Assembly: GCA_035577685.1 (NCBI GenBank)
Contig: DATLVC010000082.1
Location: forward strand, 1 to 26,141
From: CAIYRG01 sp035577685
Lineage (GTDB): Bacteria; Pseudomonadota; Alphaproteobacteria; Micropepsales; Micropepsaceae
Reading direction: 5' to 3'
DNA length: 26,141 bases
In this document: piece after piece, positions 1-7,715 of the stretch
How positions within the stretch are numbered: the first letter of the stretch is position 1
Layout of the letters: every line of letters starts with the position of its first letter
The notes under the pieces: model-generated
The model's input: only the letters and a program-made list of their open reading frames with translations
What the model was told of the DNA's origin: nothing
The model's database searches: none
Made by a program: the position numbers and the translations under genes

Positions 1-861
1 GGGGCGCACCAGGGAAGACGCCCCCGCGCGGGCGGCGGTGACAAAAGCCGCGACCGATTCCCACAGGGGGTCGCCAAGCTCCAATTTCTGCAATTTGCGC
101 GGGGTGGTGTTCGTGACTTTGCGGGTGAGAAAATCGATTTCGATCTCACCGTCCGGGTAGACCACCCGCATGGAGCGTCGGCGGGTGCCCGCCGCACGGT
201 TCGCCACCAGTTCCACTTCGGAGCCGTTTTCGAACACAAGATTCGCGGTCACCTGGTCCGTCAGTTCTCCGCACACGGAACGTCCCTCCGCCTGCACCTC
301 GGCCAGAGCGCTCGGCACCAGCCGGTGAACGAGGTCCAGATCGTGGATCATCAGATCGAGCACCACGCTCACATCGGTGCCACGCCCGGTCCACGGGCCT
401 TCGCGCACGCATTCCACAAGGATCGGCGCATCTGCGTAATCGAGCAAACCACTTTTCGCGAAGACGAAGCGTTCCTGGTGACCCACGGTGAGTACCAACC
501 CGCGCGCTGCGGCGAGGGCGATCAGTTCTTCGGCCTCTTCCAGATCGGTGGCGATGGGCTTTTCCACCAGGACATGGGCGCCAGCATTCAGAAAGGCCCG
601 CACAATGGCCGCATGCGTGCTGGCCGGCGAGCACACGCTGACGATATCGATCTTGCCCAGCAGCTCGCGCCAATCGGCAATGGCCGGCACGTGAAGATGG
701 GTTTCGACATAATGGCGGGCGTCCGGGCTCGGATCGGCCACGGCATCAAGCGTGACACCTGGGACGCGAAGATATTTGGCCGCGTGATGACGCCCAAAAA
801 CGCCGGCCCCGACGACGGCGGCACGCAATACACGCTGCGAAGCAAGCTGATGAATGGTCAA
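1..861 (-). CDS. Gfo/Idh/MocA-family NAD(P)-dependent oxidoreductase, C-terminus cut by window edge
   Basis: The reading frame stays open for 287 codons to the window edge. Near the N-terminus it shows the Rossmann dinucleotide motif AVVGAGVFGRHHAAKY. It is followed by the family's CSPASTHAAIVRAFLNAG segment and by the hallmark HVLVEKPIATDLEEAEEL, whose EKP lysine is catalytic in the family. The second half, with LVHRLVPSALAEVQAEG and later NGSEVELVANRAAGTRRR, fits the alpha/beta substrate domain. The family oxidises or reduces sugars and related polyols with NAD(P); the substrate cannot be read from the sequence. No ATG lies in frame before the Rossmann motif. An in-frame TAG sits two codons upstream of the TTG at 861, so TTG is the most likely start. 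The gene is downstream of the DAHP synthase on the same strand with a 141-base gap, so co-transcription is possible but not evident. Confidence 0.88.
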   Translation of the reverse strand, partial: MTIHQLASQRVLRAAVVGAGVFGRHHAAKYLRVPGVTLDAVADPSPDARHYVETHLHVPAIADWRELLGKIDIVSVCSPASTHAAIVRAFLNAGAHVLVEKPIATDLEEAEELIALAAARGLVLTVGHQERFVFAKSGLLDYADAPILVECVREGPWTGRGTDVSVVLDLMIHDLDLVHRLVPSALAEVQAEGRSVCGELTDQVTANLVFENGSEVELVANRAAGTRRRSMRVVYPDGEIEIDFLTRKVTNTTPRKLQKLELGDPLWESVAAFVTAARAGASSLVRP

Positions 862-979
862 ACTCTATGCCCTATACCGCAACTGCGAATTCACTAAGAA
901 TTCAATGCGCGCAAAGGGACTTAGGCGCCACTCATAAAATGTTTCGCCTTGTTACGCGAGCCTGCAGTTAGCTCTAAGT

Positions 980-995
980 GCCTTTATCTAAAGGC
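980..995. terminator. Small hairpin after the DAHP synthase stop, weak terminator candidate
   Basis: A perfect inverted repeat, GCCTTTA-TC-TAAAGGC, begins 7 bases beyond the stop of the leftward DAHP synthase gene. The stem has only three G:C pairs and no run of T follows on either strand, so it is a poor intrinsic terminator. It could instead be an operator for the downstream oxidoreductase gene. The repeat is seen directly; any role is inference. Confidence 0.25.
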
Positions 996-1002
996 TAATT
1001 TC

Positions 1003-2388
1003 TCAGGCCAGCCCGCTTCGTGCCGGTTTGAATTGGCTTTGGCGTTCCGCACGCAGATTCTCCGCCACCAGGAAAGCGAGATCCAAGGCCTGACTCGCAT
1101 TCAGCCGCGGGTCGCAATGGGTGTCGTATTGGCGGGCGAGATCGCTCTCCGAAATCTCCTGCGGGCCACCCAGACACTCGGTCACATCCTTGCCGGTGAG
1201 TTCCAGATGGATGCCGCCCGCATGGGTGCCTTCGGCGCGGTGGACTTCGAAGAAGGTACGCGTTTCCTTCAGCACGCGATCGAAGGGCCGCGTCTTGTAA
1301 CCGGTCGAGGCCTTAATCGTGTTCCCGTGCATCGGATCGCAGGACCACACGACCTTCTTTCCCTCGCGCGTGACGGTGCGCAGCAGCTTGGGAAATTTCT
1401 CTCCGGCCTTGTCTGAGCCGAAGCGGCAGATAAGCGTCAGGCGCCCAGGTTTGTTTTCGGGGTTGAGCGCATCGATGAGCCGCAAGAGATCGTCCTCCGC
1501 CAGCGAGGGACCGCATTTCAGCCCGATGGGATTCTTGATGCCCCGGCAGAATTCCACATGCGCGCCATCAAGCTGGCGCGTGCGGTCTCCGATCCAGAGC
1601 AGATGCGCCGAGGTGCAATACCAATCGCCGCTGGTGGAATCCACGCGCGTCAGCGCCTGCTCATAGCCCAGGAAAAGCGCTTCATGGCTGGTGTAGAAAT
1701 CCGTCGTGCGCAATTGCGGCACGAGTTCGGGGGTCACCCCGCACGCCTCCATAAAAGCCAGCGCTTCGCCGATGCGGGCGGACAGCGCGTGATAGCGCTC
1801 GCTCGCCGGCGAACCCGCGATGAAATCGAGCGTCCAGCGGTGGACATTGTGCAAATCCGCATAGCCGCCGGTGGCGAAGGCCCGAAGCAGATTTTGGGTC
1901 GCCGCCGATTGGCCATAGGCTTGCAGCAGCCGGTCCGGATCGGGCACGCGCCCTTTCGCATCGAACTCGATGCTGTTGATGTTGTCGCCGCGATAGGACG
2001 GGAGCGTGACGCCGTTCTGGGTCTCGGTGTCTTCCGACCTGGGCTTGGCGAACTGACCGGCGATGCGCCCCACCTTCACCACGGGCATGGCACCGGCGAA
2101 GGTCAGCACCGCGGCCATCTGGAGGATCACGCGGAAGGTGTCGCGGATGTTGTCGGGGTGGAATTCGGCGAAGCTTTCCGCGCAGTCGCCACCCTGGAGC
2201 AGGAAAGACTTTCCTCCCGCTACCTGGGCCAGCGCAGCGGTCAGATTCCGGGCTTCTCCGGCAAAGACCAGAGGCGGATAGGTTTTGAGCCGCGCCTCGA
2301 CCGCGGTCAGCGCCGCCGCATCGGGGTATTGCGGAACCTGCTTGATGGGCTTCCCCCGCCAGGAGCTGGGGTTCCAGATTTGCGCCAC
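1003..2388 (-). CDS. aroG: 3-deoxy-7-phosphoheptulonate synthase, class II (DAHP synthase)
   Basis: Condenses phosphoenolpyruvate with erythrose 4-phosphate, the first step of the shikimate pathway to aromatic amino acids, in the cytoplasm. The protein of about 461 residues has the full class II (plant/mycobacterial type) signature set. These are WNPSSWRGKPIKQ at the N-terminus, LLQGGDCAESF with the metal-binding Cys near residue 69, KVGRIAGQFAKPRS, SHEALFLGYEQALTR, KNPIGLKCGPS, WSCDPMHGNT, GGIHLELTGKDVTECLGG and DTHCDPRLNASQALDLAF. The frame is open to a GTG at 2400, but I chose the GTG at 2388. It has GGAGG five bases upstream and gives MAQIWNPSSW, matching the short N-terminus usual in the family. 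It does not belong to the aroF/G/H class I family of E. coli. The 234 bases between it and the hydrolase probably carry its promoter, but I saw no convincing -35/-10 pair or attenuator there. Confidence 0.96.
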   Translation of the reverse strand: MAQIWNPSSWRGKPIKQVPQYPDAAALTAVEARLKTYPPLVFAGEARNLTAALAQVAGGKSFLLQGGDCAESFAEFHPDNIRDTFRVILQMAAVLTFAGAMPVVKVGRIAGQFAKPRSEDTETQNGVTLPSYRGDNINSIEFDAKGRVPDPDRLLQAYGQSAATQNLLRAFATGGYADLHNVHRWTLDFIAGSPASERYHALSARIGEALAFMEACGVTPELVPQLRTTDFYTSHEALFLGYEQALTRVDSTSGDWYCTSAHLLWIGDRTRQLDGAHVEFCRGIKNPIGLKCGPSLAEDDLLRLIDALNPENKPGRLTLICRFGSDKAGEKFPKLLRTVTREGKKVVWSCDPMHGNTIKASTGYKTRPFDRVLKETRTFFEVHRAEGTHAGGIHLELTGKDVTECLGGPQEISESDLARQYDTHCDPRLNASQALDLAFLVAENLRAERQSQFKPARSGLA

Positions 2389-2622
2389 ACCGGCCTCCAC
2401 TCATAGATGGCGGTGGATATAGGGGATGGCGAAGGGCTTCGCCAGTCGATTTGGTGATTACATGAGGCGCCCTAATTGTTACCGAATTCCTAACGGGAGC
2501 GGCGATTCGAAATTACCGATTTCCAAGCCGAACCAATGTTCTTGCCGGCTATCCTCGTCCAGTGCGACATGGGGATAGATTCATCCTCATCCATTCACAG
2601 GCTGGGGATAAAACCTGTGCAG

Positions 2623-3306
2623 CTACGCCAGGACAGTCCCGGCCCAGCGGGCGATTTCGTCCAGCATCTCGCTCAAGACTTGCGCGTCCTTGCGACCGCT
2701 TCTGGCCGGAACATGGAAGGAATGATCCGCATCGGGAAAGAGTTTGAGCGTCGCGCGCCTGCCCAGAGCTGCACAAACGGGTTCCAGCTCGGTCAAATCC
2801 GCCAGCGCATCGCGCGTCCCTTGGAGGAACAGCATGGGAATGTTGACAGCGAACAGATGATCGCCGCGTTCGCGCGACGGCCTTCCTGCGGGGTGCAGCG
2901 GAAAGCCCAGGAACACCAAGCCGCGAACGCCCGGCAGCGGGCTTTCTGCCTGAGCTTGCGACGTCATCCGGCCGCCAAAGGATTTGCCCCCGGCCAGAAG
3001 TGGGATTCCCGGCAGGCGGCGCGCAGCTTCCGCCACGGCGGCGCGCACTGCGGCATGGGCGAGCTTCGGCGGATCGGGCCGTTTGCCGCCCGCCTCCATG
3101 TAGGGAAATTGATAGCGCAGGCTAGCGATGCCGCGCTCATACAGGCCGGCGGCGACGGCAGTGAGAACCGGATGTTCCATCCCGGCGCCGGCTCCATGCG
3201 CCAGGACATAACAAGCAAGCGGCCGGGCCGGTATCTGCAGCAGGCACGACACGCGCTTCGTCTCGCCGACCGTGATGTTTAGGCATTTTGCCGTGGATGG
3301 AGACAT
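2623..3306 (-). CDS. Small alpha/beta hydrolase (KANL3/Tex30 or dienelactone-hydrolase-like)
   Basis: A protein of about 227 residues with an alpha/beta-hydrolase fold. It has an oxyanion-region motif LAHGAGAGMEHP, a nucleophile elbow GGKSFGG (Ser about 109), a late acid QGTRDALAD (Asp about 166) and a catalytic His in DADHSFHVP (His about 195). This combination is typical of the small hydrolases similar to the KANL3/Tex30 domain, for which no substrate is known. An ATG 60 bases further upstream is in frame, but the extra residues (MPYRKVLRESHSRAARGAQS) do not look like part of the fold, so the start at 3306 is preferred. It is transcribed leftward ahead of the DAHP synthase and divergently from the DUF2277 gene, with 107 bases between the two starts. 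Hydrolase fold is certain; substrate is unknown. Confidence 0.88.
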   Translation of the reverse strand: MSPSTAKCLNITVGETKRVSCLLQIPARPLACYVLAHGAGAGMEHPVLTAVAAGLYERGIASLRYQFPYMEAGGKRPDPPKLAHAAVRAAVAEAARRLPGIPLLAGGKSFGGRMTSQAQAESPLPGVRGLVFLGFPLHPAGRPSRERGDHLFAVNIPMLFLQGTRDALADLTELEPVCAALGRRATLKLFPDADHSFHVPARSGRKDAQVLSEMLDEIARWAGTVLA

Positions 3307-3413
3307 GGATTGCGCACCCCGCGCCGCCCGAGAGTGTGATTCCCGCAGCACCTTCCTATATGGCAAGGATCATCCTTCCCTGGAGCGTTCAAGGAAAGAC
3401 CCGGAGGACCAAA

Positions 3414-3680
3414 ATGTGCCGAAACATCCGCACGCTGTTTAATTTCGAGCCTCCTGCCACGGAGGAAGAAATCCGCGCCTCGGCCTTGCAGTTCGTGCGC
3501 AAGCTCAGCGGCTTCACAGCACCCTCCAAAACGAATGAGGCGGCGTTCAACCGCGCGGTGGAGGAAGTTGCGGAGGCCGCGCGCCGGCTCATCGATTCAT
3601 TGGAAACGGCCAGTCCGCCACGGGATCGAGAAATCGAGGCGGCAAAGGCGCGCGAGCGGGCGAAAGAGCGTTTCGCCTGA
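3414..3680 (+). CDS. DUF2277 family small protein
   Basis: An 88-residue protein beginning MCRNIRTLFNFEPPATEEEI, followed by ALQFVRKLSGFTAPSKTNEAAF. This is the recognisable signature of the DUF2277 family, small cytosolic proteins of unknown function. An upstream ATG at 3288 is in frame, but the start at 3414 has a clear GGAGG six bases before it and coincides with the beginning of family similarity. The C-terminal third is a charged helix rich in Glu, Arg and Ala. Its TGA ends at 3680 and the opposing gor stop codon starts at 3681, so the two genes meet tail to tail with no base between them. A DUF2277 gene next to gor and DAHP synthase recurs in alphaproteobacteria as far as I recall, which supports it as a real gene but does not reveal a function. 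Confidence 0.9.
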   Translation: MCRNIRTLFNFEPPATEEEIRASALQFVRKLSGFTAPSKTNEAAFNRAVEEVAEAARRLIDSLETASPPRDREIEAAKARERAKERFA

Positions 3681-5063
3681 TCAGTCCGGTGCCCGCGTCG
3701 CTGTCTTGGTGCGGATCGTCACCAACTCTTCCGACATGGTCGGATGGACCGCAACGGTCGCATCGAATTGCGCCTTGGTCGCGCCCATCTTGAGGGCAAT
3801 CGCGACAAGCTGCACCATCTCGCCCGCGTCGGGGCTGAATATATGGCAGCCGAGCACCCGGTCGGTTTTCGCATCCACCACCAGCTTCATCATGGAGCGC
3901 TCGTCACGGCCCGATAGCGTATGCTTCAGCGGTTTGAAGCTCGTCTTGTAGATGTCGATAGTGTGGCCGCGTTTCAGCGCCTTTTCCTCGGTCAGACCGA
4001 CCGTACCGATTTCGGGCCGGGTGAAAACCGCCGTCGCCACCAGTTCGTGATCGGGGGCGCGCGGTTTCCCGCCGAACACCGTATCGGCAAAGCACATCGC
4101 CTCGTTCAATGCGACGGGTGTCAACTCGATCCGGCCTGTCACATCGCCGATGGCATAGATGTTCGGGACCGAGCTGCGCGAATAAAGGTCCACTTCGATA
4201 TGGCCCGATGGCCGCATGGCGACACCGGCCGCTTCGAGACCAAGCCCTTGGGTGTTCGGCTTGCGCCCGATGGCGAGCATCGCCTGATCGGTGATGATCT
4301 CTTCGCCGAGAATGGTGCTGGAACGCACCCTGCCGTCCACCCGTTCGAACCGCGGCAGTATGGTTTCGGGCATCAGGCGAATGCCCCTTTTGCGCATCGA
4401 GGCGTGCAGGCAATCGCGCAAATCCTCATCGAACCCGCGCAGGATTTTGGGCCCGCGATAAATCAGTGTCACCTTGGCGCCAAGCCCGTGGAAGATGTGT
4501 GCGAATTCCACCGCGATATAGCCGCTACCAATGATGGCGATGCTGTCCGGGAATTTCTCCAGATGAAACGCCTCATCCGACGTGATGCACAACTCCGTTC
4601 CCGGGCTTGACCGTTCGCGCGACGGATAGCCGCCCGTGGCAATAAGGATGGTTTCCGCCGTGATGTCGCGGTCCGCCGTGTTCAAATGGATGGTATGCGC
4701 ATCCTTGAGCACCGCGCGATCCTGGAAGATCGCGACACCGGCATTGACCAGCACACTGCGATAGACGCTGGAGATACGCGCGACATCCCGGTCCTTGTTC
4801 GCGATCAGCGTCGGCCAATCGAAACGCGAGCCTTCTACCCTCCAACCGAAGCCGTGCGAATCCTCAAATTCCTCGGCGAAACTGCTGGCATAGACGAAGA
4901 GCTTCTTGGGAATGCAGCCGCGCAAGACGCAGGTGCCGCCGAAACCGTTCTCTTCGGCGATGGCTACGCGGGCACCCATCTCGGCGGAAACGCGCGCCGC
5001 CCGGACGCCACCCGAGCCGGCACCAATGACAAAAAGATCGAAGTCGAATTTGCGAGACGCCAT
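3681..5063 (-). CDS. gor: Glutathione-disulfide reductase
   Basis: An FAD- and NADPH-dependent enzyme of 460 residues that reduces oxidised glutathione in the cytoplasm. The FAD site is FVIGAGSGGVRAARVSAEMG. The redox-active disulfide lies in GGTCVLRGCIPKK (Cys 45 and Cys 50), which distinguishes glutathione reductases from lipoamide dehydrogenases. The NADPH domain has AIIGSGYIAVEFAHIF followed by IYRGPKILRGFDEDLR, where arginines normally read the NADPH phosphate. A second FAD contact is NIYAIGDVTGRIELTPVALNEA. The C-terminal active-site motif is VHPTMSEELVTIR, supplying the His-Glu pair. The length is normal for the family. It is the last gene of the leftward glmU-glmS-rpiA-gor series, 42 bases after rpiA, so it is probably co-transcribed with rpiA. 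Pentose phosphate flux supplies the NADPH it uses. Confidence 0.96.
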   Translation of the reverse strand: MASRKFDFDLFVIGAGSGGVRAARVSAEMGARVAIAEENGFGGTCVLRGCIPKKLFVYASSFAEEFEDSHGFGWRVEGSRFDWPTLIANKDRDVARISSVYRSVLVNAGVAIFQDRAVLKDAHTIHLNTADRDITAETILIATGGYPSRERSSPGTELCITSDEAFHLEKFPDSIAIIGSGYIAVEFAHIFHGLGAKVTLIYRGPKILRGFDEDLRDCLHASMRKRGIRLMPETILPRFERVDGRVRSSTILGEEIITDQAMLAIGRKPNTQGLGLEAAGVAMRPSGHIEVDLYSRSSVPNIYAIGDVTGRIELTPVALNEAMCFADTVFGGKPRAPDHELVATAVFTRPEIGTVGLTEEKALKRGHTIDIYKTSFKPLKHTLSGRDERSMMKLVVDAKTDRVLGCHIFSPDAGEMVQLVAIALKMGATKAQFDATVAVHPTMSEELVTIRTKTATRAPD

Positions 5064-5105
5064 AACATCCTGCTTACTTCCCCGAGATGGGGCGCATCGA
5101 CAACA

Positions 5106-5816
5106 CTATTTGCGGGTTATGACTTTTACACCATCAGCGCCGGCAATGATGAGCGCCGATGCCATGTTAACGAACAACCCATGTTCGACCACGCCCGTAA
5201 TGGGTGACAAGGCCGCGGCCAAAGCCGGCACATCCGCAATCACGCCGAAGGGGCAATCATAGATCACATTGCCGCTGTCGGTGCGGAAGGGGCGCCCCTC
5301 TTTCGTGCGCAACATTGGTGCGAGATTTCGGTAACCCAATTTTTCCGCCGCCGCGACGATCCGCGTCCGCGTCGTGCCATGCCCGAAGGCAATGACTTCC
5401 ACTGGCACAGCGAACGCGCCCAACCGCGGCACCAGCTTGCTCTCATCGGCGATGATGACCAGGCGCCTTGCCGAAGCCGCCACGATCTTTTCCCGCAACA
5501 ACGCGCCGCCGCCACCCTTGATCAGATTAAGATTGGCATCGGCTTCATCCGCGCCGTCGACGGCGAGATCAAGCGTCCCCAACGCGTCCAGTTCTTGTAT
5601 CGGAATGCCGAGTGCGCCCGCTTTCTCCGCGGTGCGTTCGGAGGTCGGCGTCCCCACGATGGCAAGTCCGGCGCGAATCCGCTCTGCCAGCAGTTCCAGA
5701 AACAGATCGGCCGTGGTGCCTGTTCCGAGCCCCAGCTTCATCCCGTTCTGCACGAAATCGAGTGCGCGTGCTGCCGCCGCGCGTTTCTGGCTTGTCGAAT
5801 CGGACATTGTCGTCAT
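5106..5816 (-). CDS. rpiA: Ribose-5-phosphate isomerase A
   Basis: Interconverts ribose 5-phosphate and ribulose 5-phosphate in the non-oxidative pentose phosphate pathway. The frame shows the RpiA motifs in order: MKLGLGTGTTADLFLELL (phosphate loop), VGTPTSERTAEKA, LDLAVDGADEADANLNLIKGGGGALLREKIVA with the catalytic Asp/Glu/Lys region, VIIADESKLVPRLG, and GNVIYDCPFG near the end. The frame is open to 6059, but the first 81 residues are an arginine-rich read-through of the glmS 3' end on a shadow frame, so they are excluded. Two close ATG codons, at 5816 (MTTMSDST) and 5807 (MSDST), are both plausible. Neither has a clear Shine-Dalgarno sequence, so the start is uncertain by three residues. 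It sits 70 bases after glmS and 42 bases before gor. Confidence 0.95.
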   Translation of the reverse strand: MTTMSDSTSQKRAAAARALDFVQNGMKLGLGTGTTADLFLELLAERIRAGLAIVGTPTSERTAEKAGALGIPIQELDALGTLDLAVDGADEADANLNLIKGGGGALLREKIVAASARRLVIIADESKLVPRLGAFAVPVEVIAFGHGTTRTRIVAAAEKLGYRNLAPMLRTKEGRPFRTDSGNVIYDCPFGVIADVPALAAALSPITGVVEHGLFVNMASALIIAGADGVKVITRK

Positions 5817-5886
5817 GCACGCACGATAGCGGTTTTTTGCGGCCGCTGTCATCGCAAGCAGGAATACGATCGGCGGTGGAGAGCGT

Positions 5887-6864
5887 CTACTCCACCGTGA
5901 CCGATTTGGCCAGATTGCGGGGCTGATCCACGTCCGTCCCCTTCGCCACCGCCGTGTGATAGGCGAGCAACTGAATGGGAAGCGCGTAAAGCATCGGGGC
6001 GATGAAGGCGTCGGCTTCCGGCACCTCGATCGTCGCCCAGGTGCGATCGGCCGCTTCATCGAGACCCCTACGGTCGGAAATCAGCACCACCTTGCCGCCG
6101 CGCGCCATGACTTCCTGCATGTTCGAAACCGTCTTGTCGAACAATTCATCATGCGGCGCGATCACCACCACCGGCACATTGCGATCGATCAGCGCGATGG
6201 GACCATGCTTCATCTCGCCGGCCGCATAGCCTTCCGCATGGATATAGGAAATTTCCTTCAGTTTCAGCGCGCCTTCGAGCGCGGTCGGGAAATGCACGCC
6301 ACGGCCGAGATAGAGCACGTCCTGAGCTTTGGCGATCTCCTGGCCCAAACTTTCGATCTTCGATTCCTGTGCCAGCAACGACACCATGTGACGCGGGGTC
6401 TCCAACAGCAGGCCGCAAAGACGCTGCTCCTCCATCGCGCTGATCTCGCCACGAGCGCGCGCGGCGGCAATGGCGAGCGAAGCCAGAACCGCAAGCTGAC
6501 ACGTATAGGCTTTGGTCGACGCGACGCCGATCTCCGGCCCGGCATAGGTCGGCCACACGACGTCGGCCTCGCGGGCGATCGAACTTTCCGGCACGTTGAC
6601 GATGGCAGCGACTTTCTGCCCGGCCGCTTTGGCATCGCGCATGGCGGCCAGCGTGTCCGCCGTCTCGCCGGACTGCGACACGTAAAGACAAAGCCCGCCT
6701 TCGGCATAGACCGGATTGCGATAACGAAGCTCTGACGCCACATCGACATCCACCGGCATGCGCGCCAGTTTTTCAAACCAATATTTCCCGACCATGGCGG
6801 CATAGAAGGCCGTACCACAGGCCGAGATGGTTAGCCGCGGAGCATGCCGGAACAGGGACCCCAT
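5887..6864 (-). CDS. glmS: GlmS C-terminal (isomerase) part, separated from its N-terminal half by a frameshift
   Basis: Glucosamine-6-phosphate synthase makes glucosamine 6-phosphate from fructose 6-phosphate and glutamine, the first step to UDP-GlcNAc. This fragment holds both SIS sugar-isomerase domains: RLTISACGTAFYAAMVGKYW, LYVSQSGETADTLAAMRDAK, VASTKAYTCQLAVL, LGRGVHFPTALEGALKLKEI with EGYAAGEMKHGPIALID, and the conserved C-terminal end NLAKSVTVE. The ATG at 6864 is merely the first start codon of this frame after the shift and has no ribosome site, so it is unlikely to be a true start. The frame continues open upstream to 7032 but without similarity to GlmS. It reads in -1 relative to the N-terminal half. 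See the companion entry and the finding on the frameshift. Confidence 0.9.
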   Translation of the reverse strand: MGSLFRHAPRLTISACGTAFYAAMVGKYWFEKLARMPVDVDVASELRYRNPVYAEGGLCLYVSQSGETADTLAAMRDAKAAGQKVAAIVNVPESSIAREADVVWPTYAGPEIGVASTKAYTCQLAVLASLAIAAARARGEISAMEEQRLCGLLLETPRHMVSLLAQESKIESLGQEIAKAQDVLYLGRGVHFPTALEGALKLKEISYIHAEGYAAGEMKHGPIALIDRNVPVVVIAPHDELFDKTVSNMQEVMARGGKVVLISDRRGLDEAADRTWATIEVPEADAFIAPMLYALPIQLLAYHTAVAKGTDVDQPRNLAKSVTVE

Positions 6865-7712
6865 TTCCACGGCAGGTTCACATTCGGTCCCGAAGCATCG
6901 ACATAGCGCGAGATGGTGTGACCCACCACTTCCGGCTGCTCGTGAATTTCCTTGGCCATGAAGTGGCGCCGGTTGCCCTTGTCGACCATCCCGCCCGACG
7001 GCGGAATGACATGGATCGGCCGCGCCACCCATTTGCCGGCGCTGTCATAGATAACCACGTCGGCGCCGCGCACCACCGCCATGTCGCCATCTTCCAGATA
7101 GGCCACCCGGTTGGTGAAAGGCGCCAATGAGAAGGCATCGGAACCGAGATAGGCTTCCTTCGGGCCGTAGCCGACGGCCAGCGGACTGCCGCGGCGGGCC
7201 GCGATCAGAAGCCCCGGCTCATCCTTGAAGATCATCACCAGCGCAAACGCACCGGCGAGCCGCTTCACCGCTTTCTTTGCGGCGTCTTCGGGCGAACATC
7301 CCTCGTCGAGATGTTGCGTGATGAGGTGAACCGCCACTTCGGTGTCGGTGTCAGATTCGAACTGATGGCCGGCCGCGCGCAGCTCATTCTTCAACTCGCG
7401 GAAATTCTCGATGATGCCGTTGTGCACGAGTGCCACGCGGGAAGAGGCGTGGGGATGCGCATTGCGCTCCGTTGCAGCTCCGTGGGTTGCCCAGCGCGTG
7501 TGTCCGATACCGGTAAATCCGGGCAGCGGATGTTCGTCCAGCAATTTGACGAGTTGATTTAGCTTGCCCGGGCTGCGGCGGCGGTCGAGCTTGCCGTCGT
7601 TCAGCGTGGCGACCCCGGCCGAATCATAGCCACGATATTCGAGCCGCCTCAGCGCGTCCACGATCAAAGGCGCGACGTCACGCGTTCCGGCAATGCCGAT
7701 GATTCCACACAT
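6831..7712 (-). CDS. glmS: GlmS N-terminal (glutaminase) part, frame ends early by frameshift
   Basis: The N-terminal half of glutamine-fructose-6-phosphate aminotransferase, which hydrolyses glutamine and channels ammonia to the isomerase half. It begins MCGIIGIAG, with the catalytic Cys directly after the initiator Met, and continues with LRRLEYRGYDSAGVAT, GIGHTRWATHGAAT, ALVHNGIIENFRELK, FESDTDTEVAVHLI and HFMAKEIHEQPEVVGHTISRYVD. After about residue 280 the frame runs through NVNLPWKWGPCSGMLRG to a stop, instead of the expected link to the RLTISACGTAF isomerase motif, which lies in the -1 frame. The ATG is only 3 bases after the glmU stop, with AGGA 11-14 bases upstream, so glmU and glmS are translationally close. 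From 5887 to 7712 the gene measures 1,826 bases; one added base would give 609 codons, the normal GlmS length. Confidence 0.92.
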   Translation of the reverse strand: MCGIIGIAGTRDVAPLIVDALRRLEYRGYDSAGVATLNDGKLDRRRSPGKLNQLVKLLDEHPLPGFTGIGHTRWATHGAATERNAHPHASSRVALVHNGIIENFRELKNELRAAGHQFESDTDTEVAVHLITQHLDEGCSPEDAAKKAVKRLAGAFALVMIFKDEPGLLIAARRGSPLAVGYGPKEAYLGSDAFSLAPFTNRVAYLEDGDMAVVRGADVVIYDSAGKWVARPIHVIPPSGGMVDKGNRRHFMAKEIHEQPEVVGHTISRYVDASGPNVNLPWKWGPCSGMLRG

Positions 7713-7715
7713 GGT

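Noticed and set aside
325..897. Plus-strand open frame of 190 codons at the left edge
   Set aside because: It lies antisense to the Gfo/Idh/MocA gene, has no recognisable motifs, and the opposing frame carries the full family signature.
1558..2406. Plus-strand open frame of 282 codons opposite the DAHP synthase
   Set aside because: Antisense shadow of a high-GC gene, Arg/His-rich with no domain, and no plausible ribosome site.
6840..6880. Programmed -1 ribosomal frameshift in glmS
   Set aside because: No X-XXY-YYZ heptamer in the zero frame (codons are CCG TGG AAA TGG), no evident downstream pseudoknot, and GlmS is not known to use recoding. A missing base is simpler.
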